A stretch of DNA of 64,000 nt from Lathyrus oleraceus (Eukaryota > Streptophyta > Magnoliopsida > Fabales > Fabaceae): NCBI RefSeq assembly GCF_024323335.1, contig NC_066583.1:271184916-271248915 (forward strand), in the 5' to 3' direction. A program made the position numbers and the translations under genes. This document shows positions 43,523 to 56,083 of this stretch, one piece after another. Each line of letters begins with the position of its first letter. Within the stretch, counting starts at the first letter, position 1. Under the pieces are notes generated by a model that was not told the origin of the DNA, ran no database searches, and saw nothing but the letters and a program-made list of their open reading frames with translations.

Positions 43523-45047
43523 ACAACTGTAATACCCTAATTTTGACCCTAAGATCCCTCATGGCATCATATCATTGCACATTGCATTTGCCTCAAGGAT
43601 CATAGCATCTTGGCTCCTTAACCCTTGGGTTGGGACTTGTGTGAGTTGGTTTGAAGACCACCAAGCATGCTTGAATTGTATATTATTGCTTTTCTTATTT
43701 TGTTTACTAACCAAAAGCACAAAAATATGTCACTAACTTTGTTTGTTTTGAAGCTTGAGCAATCATGTGATCCAAGGCTCCTAGGAGGCTCCTATGCCCA
43801 TGGAAGTGGCCAGATGAAAGTGAAAGCAAGCATGAAAATGGTTCACAAAGCTCTTAATCATCATATATGCCTCCCAAGTATCTCAATTTGTCAATTTGAT
43901 CAAGATAAACCAAAGGGCTTGAGGATTGTTTCCCAAGGAAACCCTAATTCAAATGTCCATTGACTGTGCCTTGCTCATGAAGCAACCTCAACCTATGATC
44001 AAATACAATCAAGGGAAGTTCTTTAATTCATCATTTTATGCATATATGAGCCCATGTGAGTGTCCTCAATCATTAATTCATCAAGATTTGAAGTTTGGAC
44101 TTGAGAAGTTGATCAGTTAATTCATCTGACTATTTTGAAATCCACTGAGACCTACCTTTTGATGTATTTGTCAAATGAAGATGACCCCAAGAGAAACAAT
44201 GTTCTTAAGAACCATATGAACAACTTTCATGTTCATAAAAACTTCATTTGAAACATGGAAGGTCATCATTCATTTCAAAACATTATAGGTCATTTTGACT
44301 GAAACCCTAATTTTGGGTCAACTTCCCAAGGACCTAACTCACTCATTTTTCATGATTTTGAAGTGGGACCAAGTGCATTGGAAATATTAAGATGTCTACT
44401 TCAATTGTTATGTTGGACAAAATTTCATATTCCTAAAATAAACACATGTGATAATACAAAACATTATAGGTCACTTTTGACCAAAGTCATTGAAATGTGA
44501 AAAAGTCCAACTTCAAGTGCCCATAACTTTCTCATAAAAATTCCAAATGATGAAAAACGTAAGTTCAATTTGATTGTCTTGAAAATATCTACAACTTTTA
44601 TGTTGAAGGTTTTGTCATTTGAGGCATGCATCATTAAATTAGAAGGGCTTGAAGTTGGTCCATTTTGGCAAAATTTCCATATACATGTTTTGTACATTGA
44701 ACTTCATGGCCAGTTTTCAATATTTTCCCAACTCCAAATGAACTTTTGATCAAGATAACATTTGTTCCTCATGTCAAGAAATTTCCAACCATTACCCACA
44801 TGCCTATGTTTCAATTTTGAAAATGTTATTTTCGAAGAGGAGAAGTTTTGGTTTCAATTATGCATAACATGATAAAACTCCATGCACAAGCTTACACATT
44901 ACAATCTGCACGTCCAATTTCATTTGGCTGATGTTTAGCACTCAATTGCCATTGCTTTTGGGCCTCCCATGCGGCTGTACAGGCCCATGCATGGAGGACC
45001 CAACTTCACATGCACACGAGTTTCTTCATGCATTGCATCATCCTTGC

Positions 45048-45057
45048 CTATAAATAG
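45048..45057 (+). promoter_or_regulatory. TATA box of the solo LTR
   Basis: CTATAAATAG in the context CCTTGCCTATAAATAGAAGG, the best TATA match in the window. It aligns with the TATA of LTR A. Confidence 0.72.
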
Positions 45058-45602
45058 AAGGCTTCATTCACTTCATTTGGAAACCTAAAGGCGCCTGAAG
45101 CTCTACACATTTGAATCCCTAACCTTCACTCAAAGGAATTTTGATTTTTCTCTCAAATTTTCAAGCTCAAATTTCAACTTCATTGGTTGATCTCTGAACT
45201 TCTATTCCTTAACCTAGCTTATTTGTTACTTCAAGAGCAAGCTGCATCAAAGAATTGGAGTGGATCAAGCATTGAAAAGCTTCACTTCAAAGGTTGTTAT
45301 TCAAACTGTTTTGATTCGAATCTCTCTTAATATTGAGCATTTCTTGCATTGGTTGGTACCTCTGAAGTCCTCATGTGAGAGGCAATTGGTTTATGCTTTT
45401 AATTTTGTGAATTGAGTAAGTTTAGTTTGAACACCATAATTTTCCATCTCAAATTTCTCTCTCTATAGAGATCTTGAGTGGAAACCAAGGGTACAGGGGT
45501 GATGTACATCACCCCAGCTTTCTAATGATGTATGGATCGTGTATTATGATGAAGGTTTGAAAACCTGCAATTCTGGCCGGAACAGTGAGTCTCACCGGAG
45601 AA

Positions 45603-45624
45603 GACGGTGGTTTCCACCACCGTC
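45603..45624 (+). other. Hairpin in the leader of the solo LTR
   Basis: GACGGTGGT and ACCACCGTC form a 9-bp stem with a TTCC loop, about 550 bases downstream of the TATA box. The stem sequence is the same as in element B although the loop and flanks differ. Confidence 0.75.
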
Positions 45625-48600
45625 CCCACGTGGATGAGTTCATGGCCCTTGGATCTGGCTCTGGGGATCTAATAATGGCCTTTGGTTTGTTTGACTTATT
45701 TTAATGCAGCGTGTTTCTTTATTGACCAAGGCCTACCATGCGCGCGCGTCTCCCAGCCTTGTGATCAGCCACGTCAATTAATGAAGTGGGATCCAAGCGC
45801 TGTGGATTTTTCCAAATTTTAATTTCTGTTTTAATTTTCTTTTATTTGATTTTATTTTAAAAATTCATAACTTCTTTATTTGAAATCACAAAAATATGGG
45901 ACCAATTGCAAAATTTTTCTCTTCAATTCTAGTTTCTAAAAATGATTTTTAATTATTTTTATGATTCCATTTAATATTTTTTGTAAATTTTCTCTTTTTT
46001 GGTTATTTTTAATTCATTTTAAATACTTTTCAATATTCAAAAATGCCAAAAATATTTTCTTAACATCTTTGAATGATGATGAATCTATGAAAAATATTCT
46101 CATCAATTTCTTAATTAATTTGAGATTTATTTGAGATTTTAGTTCAATTAAGTTATTTTTCTTCATTTTTAATTGTTTAAAATTAGTTTCTGGTTTCAAA
46201 AAATGATGAAAATTTTTGTCAAACCTTGTTTGACCATGTTGAACTTATGATAATCCAATTGGACTTTTCCAAGTTGATTTGAAGTGGATTTGAAGTTTGA
46301 CCTTTATTTGTTTATTTTAATTCAAGTATTATTTTAATTTCAAAAATACCAAAAATTATTTTTATTTTTTCTTGACTTCTAAGCTTCATCTCACTTCTGT
46401 TTACCATTGATTGAGGTTGATTCCATTCATGTTTGGTCAATGTGTATTGGTTATGTTGTTTGACTTTTGATTTTGTACATTCCATTTCCATCTTCTTCTT
46501 CTTTTTCTTTTTGACCAATGAGTTAATGATTGGTGGTTAGCCTTGACATATGAGGGGCTTAACCTTCTTTGATCCAAATCAAATTCATCTTGATCAAAGA
46601 TTAAGCGAATTGCTTTGCATTAGAGATAGGTTGCTTCTTGGTCAAGCAGAAAACCTAAATCCATACAAGGTCATTCTTCTTTTCTTTTGGCATGGCAAGT
46701 TGTAGGAGCTTGGCTTACTAGTCATGGTCTCTAACTTGTGTTTATTTGCCTGTAGTTTTATTGACTGCCTCAGATAGGTGTGACTACTACATTAGTCTAC
46801 TTACGATTGCTCATAGCGCTAAATTGCCTTATGGCGCACTAACACTAACTACTAATTACTAACTTTTAATTCAAGCATTTAATTCTTGCAATTTACTTTA
46901 ATTCAATTTAATTTCTTGCTCATTAATTCATTTGTCTTTGCCCTTTGCTCACTTGAGCTCATGTTTATGTTAATGCAATTTGCCTTTTGCTCACTTGAGC
47001 ACATTATTGTGTATATACTATTGTCTTGTGCTTTGTTTTGTTTTTGTTTGTGTGAACCCAATGCAAATGGAGAAAGGACTTAGATTTAGGACCTCACCTA
47101 TACTAAATGGAGTTTGAAGAGCAACTAGGCCTCATGCCTTTAGAATGCTAAAATTGTCAAAGGGCAACTAGGCCTCATGCCTTTAGAATGCTTAATCTTG
47201 AAGATGACATTGAAAGGACCCCTAACTCTAAACTCACTCTTGTCCATTCTTTCTATTACATTGTAGAACTTTTTGATTTATGTGTTCTTGTGATATGGAT
47301 ACCAAACTTTAGCTACTTAGCAGGATCATTGTCATAAGCATCCAAATGAGAGAGACAAAGTCCAATTGGAAGATTCCTAGGAGCTTGATTGATTATTTGC
47401 TTGATTGCTTGAGTTATTTGCTTATTGCTTGCTAAGTCCAAAGGAATGGGGCAACTTGGATCATCTTTATGATCTCAAGAAGGGAACTCTAAGTGGTTTT
47501 ATTTCTCTTCCCTCATTTTTGCATGTTTTGGACCTAGCCCTTCTCTTCTTCTCCCCACTCTAACCCAAGCCAAACTTTTTGTGCAAACATTAACATTGCT
47601 TTTAAAAAAATTAGAAACCTAGGCACTATGCCTTTGATTTTTCCAACTCTTTTCATAACACTTATTTTGAATTGAATCTTAAGTCAACTTTGACTTTATT
47701 TTGTGAATACTTTTCATTTGTAAATACAACTCACTCAAATGTTTTTGTGGTTCCAATGGCCACTTTTGCCAAATCTTTTCATAAACATTAGCTATTAGGT
47801 TTGAGTTATCTTGGAGGTTGGTATAATATTCACCTGTATCCTTAGTGTTGGACTATAAGTCTTCCATGCTTATTATAGAGTTAACCCCTCACTAGCATGT
47901 TGAAGCTCTCCTCACATGGTGGATTTGTGGTTCTAGGTTGAGTTTTCTCCCTTTGATAACAAAAGACCTTAAGGCTTTTGACCAATCAATTCACCAACTT
48001 CTTTTGAGATTTTTTACCCCGAACTACGAGGTTTTGATCCTACCTTTTTAAGATGGTACGTAGGCAATGGGTTTATCCATTCAAACACAAAATTGTAAAT
48101 AACTTGTATATTTTTTTCTCATCTCCCCAATCATGTTTGCACAAATATTTTCATAAATACCAATCTATCATACAACATTTGTAAAAAGGGCTCCCTTAGA
48201 GTTCTAAGGATGTTTTGGGTGCTTAAAACCTTCTCATTGCATAACCAACCCCCTTACCTAGATCTCTGACATTTTTATTAGTTTTTTATTTGATAAAACT
48301 TCTCGATTTTTGTTTGCTTTCTAACCTTTCCTTTGGATAAATAGAAGTGAGGTGGCGACTCAAATTATATGATTTACTTTTGATTTAGTCAATAAATCTA
48401 AAGGTAACGAATACCCCGCTACAACAACTACCTGTTACTGGACAAAAGATAAAAAAATGAGAATATTCGTCACTGGTTAAGGTGAACATATCAAGGATAA
48501 ACTCAGAAGGAAGAATATTTGTCATCGGTTAAGATGGACATATCAAGGATAGACTACCAAAAGAAATAGGATTTACAACTACCAGTTACTGGGTAGAAAA

Positions 48601-49494
48601 CCAAAGATGAGAATATTCATCACTAGTTAAGGTGAACATATCAAGGATAAACTCAGAAATAAGAATATCTGCCATCGATTAAGATGAGCATATCAAGGAT
48701 AGACTACCAAAAAGGAGGAAAAACCACTAACTATCCGAAGAAGAATATTTGTTACCGGTTAAGGTAAACATATCAAGGATAGACTTGCTGGGAAAGAATG
48801 GGATTTACAACTACTAGTTACTGGGTAGAAGACCAAGAAGAGAGTATTTGTCACCGGTTAGGGTGAACATATCAAGGATAAACTAAGAAGGAAGAATATT
48901 TGTCATCAGTTAAGATGAACATATCAAGGATAAACCACCGAAAATAAATAGGATTTACAACTACCTGTTAAGGTGAACATATCAAGGATAAACTCAGCGC
49001 AAAGAATATCCATTACCGGTTAGGATAAACATATCAAGGATAAACTTGTTGGAGGAACGAAAATGAATCCGCTGGAGAAATCAAAGAAGTAAATTACCTT
49101 TTACCAATTAGGGTAAATTAACATAGGTAAAGTAATCAACATCAAGAAGGATATTACCAGTTACTGGGTAACAAACTCTTGGGGACCAAAAGATCTATCT
49201 AGGTAAGAACTAGAAAGAAACGGTCAAATAAGACTCAACCCAATGAGAATATAACTAAAGGGGAGTGGTTCCATCCAGATAATGAACTAGGGAGGAAACA
49301 AAATTAATAATCATCCACGAGGAAATAACTCAGCGGGGAAGAAGAAAGGATAAGCTCTTTCTGCTTAAGGGGCTGACACTCTATATTGAAGAAGGATAGA
49401 CACACCAAATCTGCATGGGAAAATGATATCACCAAAGCAGGGGATTAAAAAATAGGTCAATGTGTAAAATGCATAATGAAATATCTGATGTTAC

Positions 49495-49641
<147 letters not shown>

Positions 49642-50178
49642 CAGAGTATTTATATGATTATGCTGACAAACGAGCACAAAGGATACAAACAACTGAAGAT
49701 TCAATCATCACAACTAGATACTCGGCTAATCTCAACAAGATGGAAACACCAACTGGGGAACCTGCTAGGGATGAAAATAAATCATTAAGGATATAAATCA
49801 TATCTCAAAATATTAAACTCCCTCAGAACATCACACAACCATGCACTCAAGGAAGAACTGGGGATATAACAATCCAAATCAAATGCTCAACTCTGGTTGG
49901 GGAAGACATGGAGAACATGCATCCGACCAAAAACTGCTGAAGACTCAACGCTCAGAGGAAATGAAGAATCAACTTAAAAACTCGACTATTGGGAGAGGAG
50001 GCAATTATTGCTAGCGGATAAGCAAAGATTAACAAAGATCTTACTTAAAGCTGAAACTCTCTATGAGAGGAGAAAATACAACTTGGTAACGCCTCAGGGG
50101 ACGAAAACACTGTTGAGAACATCAACCAACACACTGAGGATAAGGGAGATCCGATGAGGATCCACATCTTCAAGCTGA

Positions 50179-50181
<3 letters not shown>

Positions 50182-50220
<39 letters not shown>
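50182..50220. repeat. (AT)n microsatellite, about 39 bp
   Basis: Pure AT dinucleotide run in the 3' UTR of element C. Confidence 0.97.
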
Positions 50221-50221
<1 letters not shown>

Positions 50222-51317
50222 TTCAAAGCAATAAGTCAATGATGCGGGGAATTTTAGGTCAACACTATATCAAATGGGAGACAACCCTGCAGGGTATAAC
50301 TTCAACAAATACTGCTCAGAATCAAACATTGTCCGAATGGGGATATGGAACTCTATTGGGGATTCACGTCATAACATAAGGCAAAACTCTGAGTGGGGAA
50401 CCATACAACTTACTAGGGATTCCAACAAATATCAACTCTGTGGGGGCTTCACTGGGGAATAAAATCTATCAGGACAAATCATGCGCCACACGAGGACGCA
50501 AACAGCAACATATTCCTCGAAAGGAAAAACAACAGTCATAAGACTCTTCTTGGAGATTGAGAAATATACCAATTCCAAGGTACCAAAACATCATCCAGAC
50601 AGTTGGGGATTCCAAGGGGAAACACTGCCACAGGTATGCAACCACCAAATAAAGGTGATGGGGATCTGAAAACCAAATAAAGGTTATACTGGAGATCGAA
50701 GACTCAATCACAATAATGTAAATTGAGGATGAAATATCAATGAAGGTCATAGCTGGGGAGGGAATGATGAACTGCAAAGAGAACAACACATCAAATCTAT
50801 TGGGGATGAATGGCAGCTGCTCGGGAGCAAACACCATTAAACAACTGCTTGGGGAAGACAATAATGCTTCACATGTCAAGACTTACCGTTCTCAAATTGT
50901 TGTTGACATTCCTTCTTGAATTCAAAGTTCTTAAAGTAAATGCCTTATTATTTCATAAAAATGTTTATTCATTGATTTATTTTATTTCAAAATTATCATC
51001 ACAAAAATTCAATTTTATTAAACAAAAACAAATAAGAATTGAACATAATTGGATAAAGGCTCAAATTTATTTAATAGAATGGTAGTTCGCAAATGGCAGA
51101 ACTCCATGGATCTTTACAAAGTTTGAAAAATGGTAATTTACATGGAAAAGGGCTACATTGAATACAATGATCACTACTCTCCCTACCAACTTAGAAATCC
51201 AATGTTCTCTTGTCTTCGGTTGAGAATGATGAATCAGAAACAAACTGACTAACAATGTTGTTTCAACGATCAAACCTAGTCGGATGCAGTTACTTGCCAT
51301 AATCCCTAATTTTGCTT

Positions 51318-51413
51318 AGATTGCCCCAAGGTGGGGTACTCAATCTACTGGGATAATTTTTCTGTTTTATGTCTCTAACTTCTGTCTAGATCGTCCTTTT
51401 AGGTTTTCGATCC
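51318..51413 (-). other. Remaining stem-loops after pol in element C
   Basis: Two hairpins survive on the minus strand: GGATCG/CGATCT (51413-51388, one G-U pair) and AGATTG/CAATCT with an inner CCCC/GGGG stem (51346-51318). The first units are lost: the end of integrase runs directly into a GGGCGACTTAGGCAAAAA remnant. Confidence 0.7.
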
Positions 51414-51423
51414 ACCGAGACAC

Positions 51424-52735
51424 TCATTTTTGCCTAAGTCGCCCTTTCTTGAATACATCGGCATTCACATGACGAGTGGACTCTTCACCATCCATAGTTG
51501 CAAGAATCAATGCTCCACTTGAGAAGGATCTCTTAACAACATATGGACCTTCATAATTAGGAGCCCACTTGCCCCTAGAGTCAGGTTTGAAGGATAGGAT
51601 CTTCTTGAGCATGAGGTCACCTTCTCGGAACACACGAGGCTTTACCTTCTTATCAAAAGCTTTCTTCATTCTTTGATGATATGACTGACCATGACACATG
51701 GAAGTCAATATCTTCTCTTCAATCAAATTGAGTTGATCAAACCTGGTCTGACACCATTCATCTTTGGTCAACTTGGCTTCCATCAATATACGCAAGGATG
51801 GGATCTCAACCTCCACGGGGAGCACAACCTCCATGCCATAAACAAGAGAGAAAGGGGTGGCCCCTGTTGAAGTGTGGACGGATGTACGGTAACCATGTAA
51901 AGCAAATGGGAGCATCTCATGCCAATCTTTGTATGTTACAACCATCTTCTGGATAATCTTCTTGATATTCTTGTTCACGGCTTCAATAACCTCATTCATC
52001 TTGGGTCTGTAGGGTAAAGAATTATGATGTGCAATCTTGAAGTCTCTGCAAAGGGCTTCCACTATATTGTTATTCAAGTTAGATCCATTATCGGTAATGA
52101 TCTTACTTGGCACACCATATCAGCATATAATCTGATTCTTGATAAACCTTAGAATAACTTGACCATGTCATATTTGCATATGATGCCACTTCAACCCACT
52201 CTGTGAAGTAATCAATAGCCACCAGAATGAAACGATGTTCGTTCGTAGCTTTGGGCTCAATCATGCCAATCATATCAATTCCCCATATGGAGAAGGGCCA
52301 TGGAGAGGAAATGACGTTCAACAGTTTCGGAGGAACATAAATCTTATCCGCATAAATTTGACACTTTTGGAATTTCTTCACAAATTTGCAATAGTAGAAT
52401 TCCATTGTCAGCCAATAGTAACTTGCTCTCAACATCTTATTTGCCCTAGCATGTCCATTGGAATGAGTACCAAAGGAACCTTCATGGACTTCTGTCATCA
52501 ATAGGTCTACTTCGTATCTATCCACACATCTGAGCAAAACCATATCGAAATTCCTCTTATAAAGCACATCACCATTTAGGTAGAAGTTGCCAGCTAATCT
52601 TCTCAAAGTCTTCTTATCTTTCAAAGATTCCCCAGACGGGTAAAACTGAACTTGGAGGAAACGTTTGATATCATAATACCATGGGCTATCATCCTTGATT
52701 TTTTTCAACAACAAATACATGGGTTGGCCTATCAA
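51424..52735 (-). pseudogene. pol: Element C integrase (and end of the RNase H linker), broken
   Basis: Two frames cover it: 52735-52103 with the zinc finger region and first catalytic Asp (WGIDMIG), and 52113-51424 with the second Asp (IITDNGS), the Glu (IEAVNKN) and the GPF-type end. A frameshift near 52105-52165 separates them. The third zinc ligand is lost (KKFQKCQ where B has RKCHKCQ). The C-terminus is truncated and reads into 3' UTR sequence. Its place right after the aRNH region matches element B. Confidence 0.88.
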
Positions 52736-53591
52736 GACGCATCACAGTCAAATTGGGAACTTCATTCCAATACTTTACTACAATCATGGAAGCCAATGTT
52801 GCAAGAGCATCTGTCATCCAGTTTTCATCTCGAGGGATATGATGAAACTCAACCTTTGTAAATAAAAATGATATCCTCCTCTCATAATCTCTATATGGTA
52901 TCAAACCGGGTTGATTCGTCTCTCATTCACCTTTTATCTGATTAACAACCAAAGTTGAATCTCCATATACGTCGAGATATTTAATTCTGAGATCAATGGC
53001 TTCTTCGAGACCCATAATGCAAGCTTCATACTCAGCCATATTGTTTGTACATTTGAAGGTTAATCTAGATATAAACGGAAAATGAGTGCCTTGAGGAGTA
53101 ATAATCAGTACCCTAATGCCATTAGCATAAGAATTGATAGCTCTATCAAATACCATGCCCAAACGGAACCAGGTTCTGGCCCTTCTTCAAGCAATGGTTC
53201 ATCACAATCTTTCATCTTCAAATATAATATCTCTTTGTCAGGAAAATCATACTGCACTGACTGATAACCATCAATAGGTTGGTGAGCCAAATGGTCAGCC
53301 AAGATACTACCTTTAATAGCTTTCTGAGCTTGGTATTCAATATCATACTCAGATAACAACATCTTCCAATGGACAATCCTCCCAGTCAAAGCAGGCTTTT
53401 CAAAAAGGTACTTGATTGGATCCATATTGGATATCAACCAAGTAGTATGATTTAACATATATTGGCGCAGATGCTTAGCAGCCCAAGCTAAGGCATAACA
53501 TGTCTTCTCAAGCATATAATACCAAGACTCACAGTCGATGAATTTCTTACTAAGGTAGTAAATTGCATATTCTTTCTTCCCAGATTCATCT
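52689..53591 (-). pseudogene. pol: Element C RNase H and archaeal-type RNase H, broken
   Basis: The classical RNase H remainder (LEKTCYALAWAAKHLRQYM) lies at 53515-53290. The aRNH follows in shifted frames with its four acidic motifs still recognisable: VFDRA, NNMAEYEAC, YGDSTLVV and MTDALATLA. Frameshifts near 53160 and stops near 52922 and 53595 break it. Confidence 0.85.
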
Positions 53592-53593
53592 TG

Positions 53594-54889
53594 CTAACCA
53601 AGAACATATCCCATACTCTCTTCAAGCACAGTCAGATACATTATCAAAGTTCTTCCTTCAACTAGCAGAGACAAAATCGAAGGCTCAAACATATATTTTT
53701 TTATACTGTCAAAAGCTTTCTGGCAATCCTCGGTCCAATCACAAGAGTGATCTTTCCGAAGGAGCTTAAATATAAGTGCACATGTGGCAGTCATATGCGA
53801 TATAAATCTTGAGATATAGTTCAAGCGGCCGAGAAAACATCTGACTTGATTCTCAGCTTTGGGCGCATGCATCTCTTGTATTGCTTTGACCTTGACAAGA
53901 TCAACTTCAATACCCTTCTCACTGACAACAAAGCCCAATAACTTACCAGAGCGAAAACCAAATGTACATTTATTAGGATTCAAGTGGATTTTATACTTCC
54001 TCAAACGTTGGAATAGCTTTAACAAATGCTCAACATGTACTTCTTCAGTCCTTGATTTAGCAATCATATCATCAACATAGACCTCAATATCTTTATGCAT
54101 CATATCATGGAAAAGAGTGGTCATAGCTCTCTGGAACGTTTCACCAACATTCTTCAAGCCGAAAGACATCACTCGATAACAGAATGTTCCCCAATGTGTA
54201 ATGAATATGGTCTTCTCCATATCTTCGTGTGCCATCTTAATCTGATTATAACCGGAAAATCCATCCATAAAAGAGAATACATTGAATTTAGTCGTATTTT
54301 CTACCAACATATCAATGTGTGGAAGAGAAAAATCATCTTTCAAACTGGATTTATTCAAATCTCTATAATCAACACACATGCGGACTCTTTCGTCCTTCTT
54401 AGGAACATGCACAATATTGACCACCCATTACGGATACTCGAAGGTAACAAGGAAACTGGCATCAATCTGCTTCTGCACTTCCTCCTTGATCTTTATTGCC
54501 ATATCAGGATGATTTCTTCTCAACTTCTGCTTGACCGACGGGCATTCTGGCTTCAAAGGCAATCTATGCTCCACAATATCATCATCAAGACATGGAATAT
54601 CTTGATAAGACCAAACAAATACATCAGAATATTATTGGAGAAGCTCAACCAACCCCTTCTTAACATCTGGATGAAGCTGCGACCCAATCTTGACTTCCTT
54701 GACATCATCTTCGGAACCCAAGTTGACCAACTCAATCTGCTCTTCAAACGGCTTAGTGGTTCTTTCTTCGTGGTCAAGTAAACGGGACAACTCATCAGAC
54801 ACGTCTTCATCATCATTCTCTTCCTCAGCTTCAAACTCAGGGAAGTCAAAGTTTGGAGAGGGAGTAGGATCCTTATATTCAAAGTGCAA
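53594..54889 (-). pseudogene. pol: Element C reverse transcriptase, broken by stops
   Basis: Homologous to RT of element B throughout. VRMCVDYRDLN, FMDGFSGYNQ and YVDD (codons near 54079-54068) are intact. In-frame TAA codons lie at 54629-54631 (after ELLQ) and near 54427-54429, and another stop lies at 53594-53596. The acidic linker at the start (ELSRLLDHEE) corresponds to the first part of the pol exon after the intron. Confidence 0.9.
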
Positions 54890-55101
54890 ACAAATATTAT
54901 ACAGGTGCGGGAAAAATTATTGCTTATTTATGTTGTTGTTTTGTGATTACCATTTTCAGAAAAAGCAAAAAGTGAAAACAACATGAAATGTGGATGAATA
55001 AAATTGTATCTTATTGATGATAATTTGAAAATGCCCAACAATGTTTCACTTCTCCCTTAGGCATAAGAGAAAGATTTATCTTTAATAATAAAACATATTA
55101 C
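54890..55101 (-). other. Intron position between pro and RT of element C, acceptor not evident
   Basis: The donor AAA|GTAATA at 55101 matches that of element B, and its GTAA again contains the stop codon of pro. At the 3' side the sequence reads TTTGTTTGCAC where a CAG acceptor is expected, so the splice site may be mutated. Confidence 0.55.
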
Positions 55102-56083
55102 TTTGAATGATGCACAATCATAGGAACATTAACAGCAACTCAATTGTTGCAAGTCTGTCCGTGTGTCACAAAGTTGACACAAGCTTCTTCATCTTCGTCT
55201 TCATGAATGATGGAAGCTGAGTGTTGTTCATCTTTATGAATGAACCCTCCACTATGAAAGATTGGTTGCATAGCTTTGACATCTCCTTGAGACGACCCTT
55301 GTTGAAATCCCAGACCAGCCTTGTTCTTCTTCTTGATGACTTCTACGACACTACCCTACTTGTCTGTGCCTCCTGCCTGAACAACTTCTTGTGCATCTTT
55401 TAGAGAAGACATGGATGCCCCTGTCTTTTAAACTTCATCAGCTATTGACACTGCTTGGAACGGAATTCCAATCTCTTCTTCAGCTTCAACATAAGTAAAA
55501 GATGATAGATGGCTTACTAATAGCGCTTTCTCTCCTCCCATAACAACGAGCTTGCCATTTTTAACAAATTTGAGTTTCTGATGTAGCATCGGCGTGACAA
55601 AACTAGCTTCATGATTCCACGACCTTCCTAGTAAACAGTTGTAGGCCAGGTGAATATCCATTAATTGAAAAGTAATCTGGAAATCACTAAGACATATCTT
55701 AACTGGAAGGTCCACCTCTCCAATGATAGTTTTACGGGAACCGTTGAACGCTTTCGCAACTACTCTATTGTACCTCATGGGTGTGCCCTGATACGATAAC
55801 CTTGCCAAAGTAGATTTACATAAAACATTCAATGATAGACCGGTATCTACTAGAACATTGGACAAAGCATCTTCTTTACAATTCATGGATATATGGAGGG
55901 CCAAATTATGATTTTTGCCTTCCTCAGGAAGCTCTTCATCGCAGAAACTCGAATTGTTACATGAAGTGATATTGGCGACGATATGATCAAACTGATCAAC
56001 CGTGACATCTTGCTCCACATATTCTCAAGCACCTTCTGTAATGCCTCTCTGTGTGCCTCGGAGTTCATCAATAATGAAAAGAC
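55102..56083 (-). pseudogene. pro: Element C protease region, broken
   Basis: The retropepsin active site LVDTGLSLNVL keeps Asp-Thr-Gly (about 55847-55839). HNLALHI and YNCLLGRSWNHEA blocks align with element B. The open part ends at 55428; beyond it the C-terminal part can be followed to VPMIVHHSK through further stops. The start, near 56083, overlaps another frame, pointing to a frameshift near 56020. Confidence 0.85.

Larger units (their letters stand above)
43528..48423 (+). repeat. Solo LTR (about 4.9 kb) of an Ogre-like element in the 3' UTR of element C
   Basis: It starts TGTAATACCC and ends CCGCTACA, and is flanked by a perfect 5-bp duplication ACAAC (43523-43527 and 48424-48428) with no internal region. 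This is the scar of LTR-LTR recombination. It is related to, but diverged from, the LTRs of A and C. It has a TATA box at 45048-45057, a hairpin at 45603-45624, the paired U3 motif at 44280 and 44461, and TGGCGACTC at 48353-48361. The open frames inside are not genes. Confidence 0.95.

Noticed and set aside
42681..49060. Regularly spaced repeats (CATATCAAGGATAGACT) that could suggest a CRISPR array
   Set aside because: Spacing is uneven (about 52 and 97 bp), the spacers are themselves repeats, and the context is a plant retrotransposon 3' UTR.
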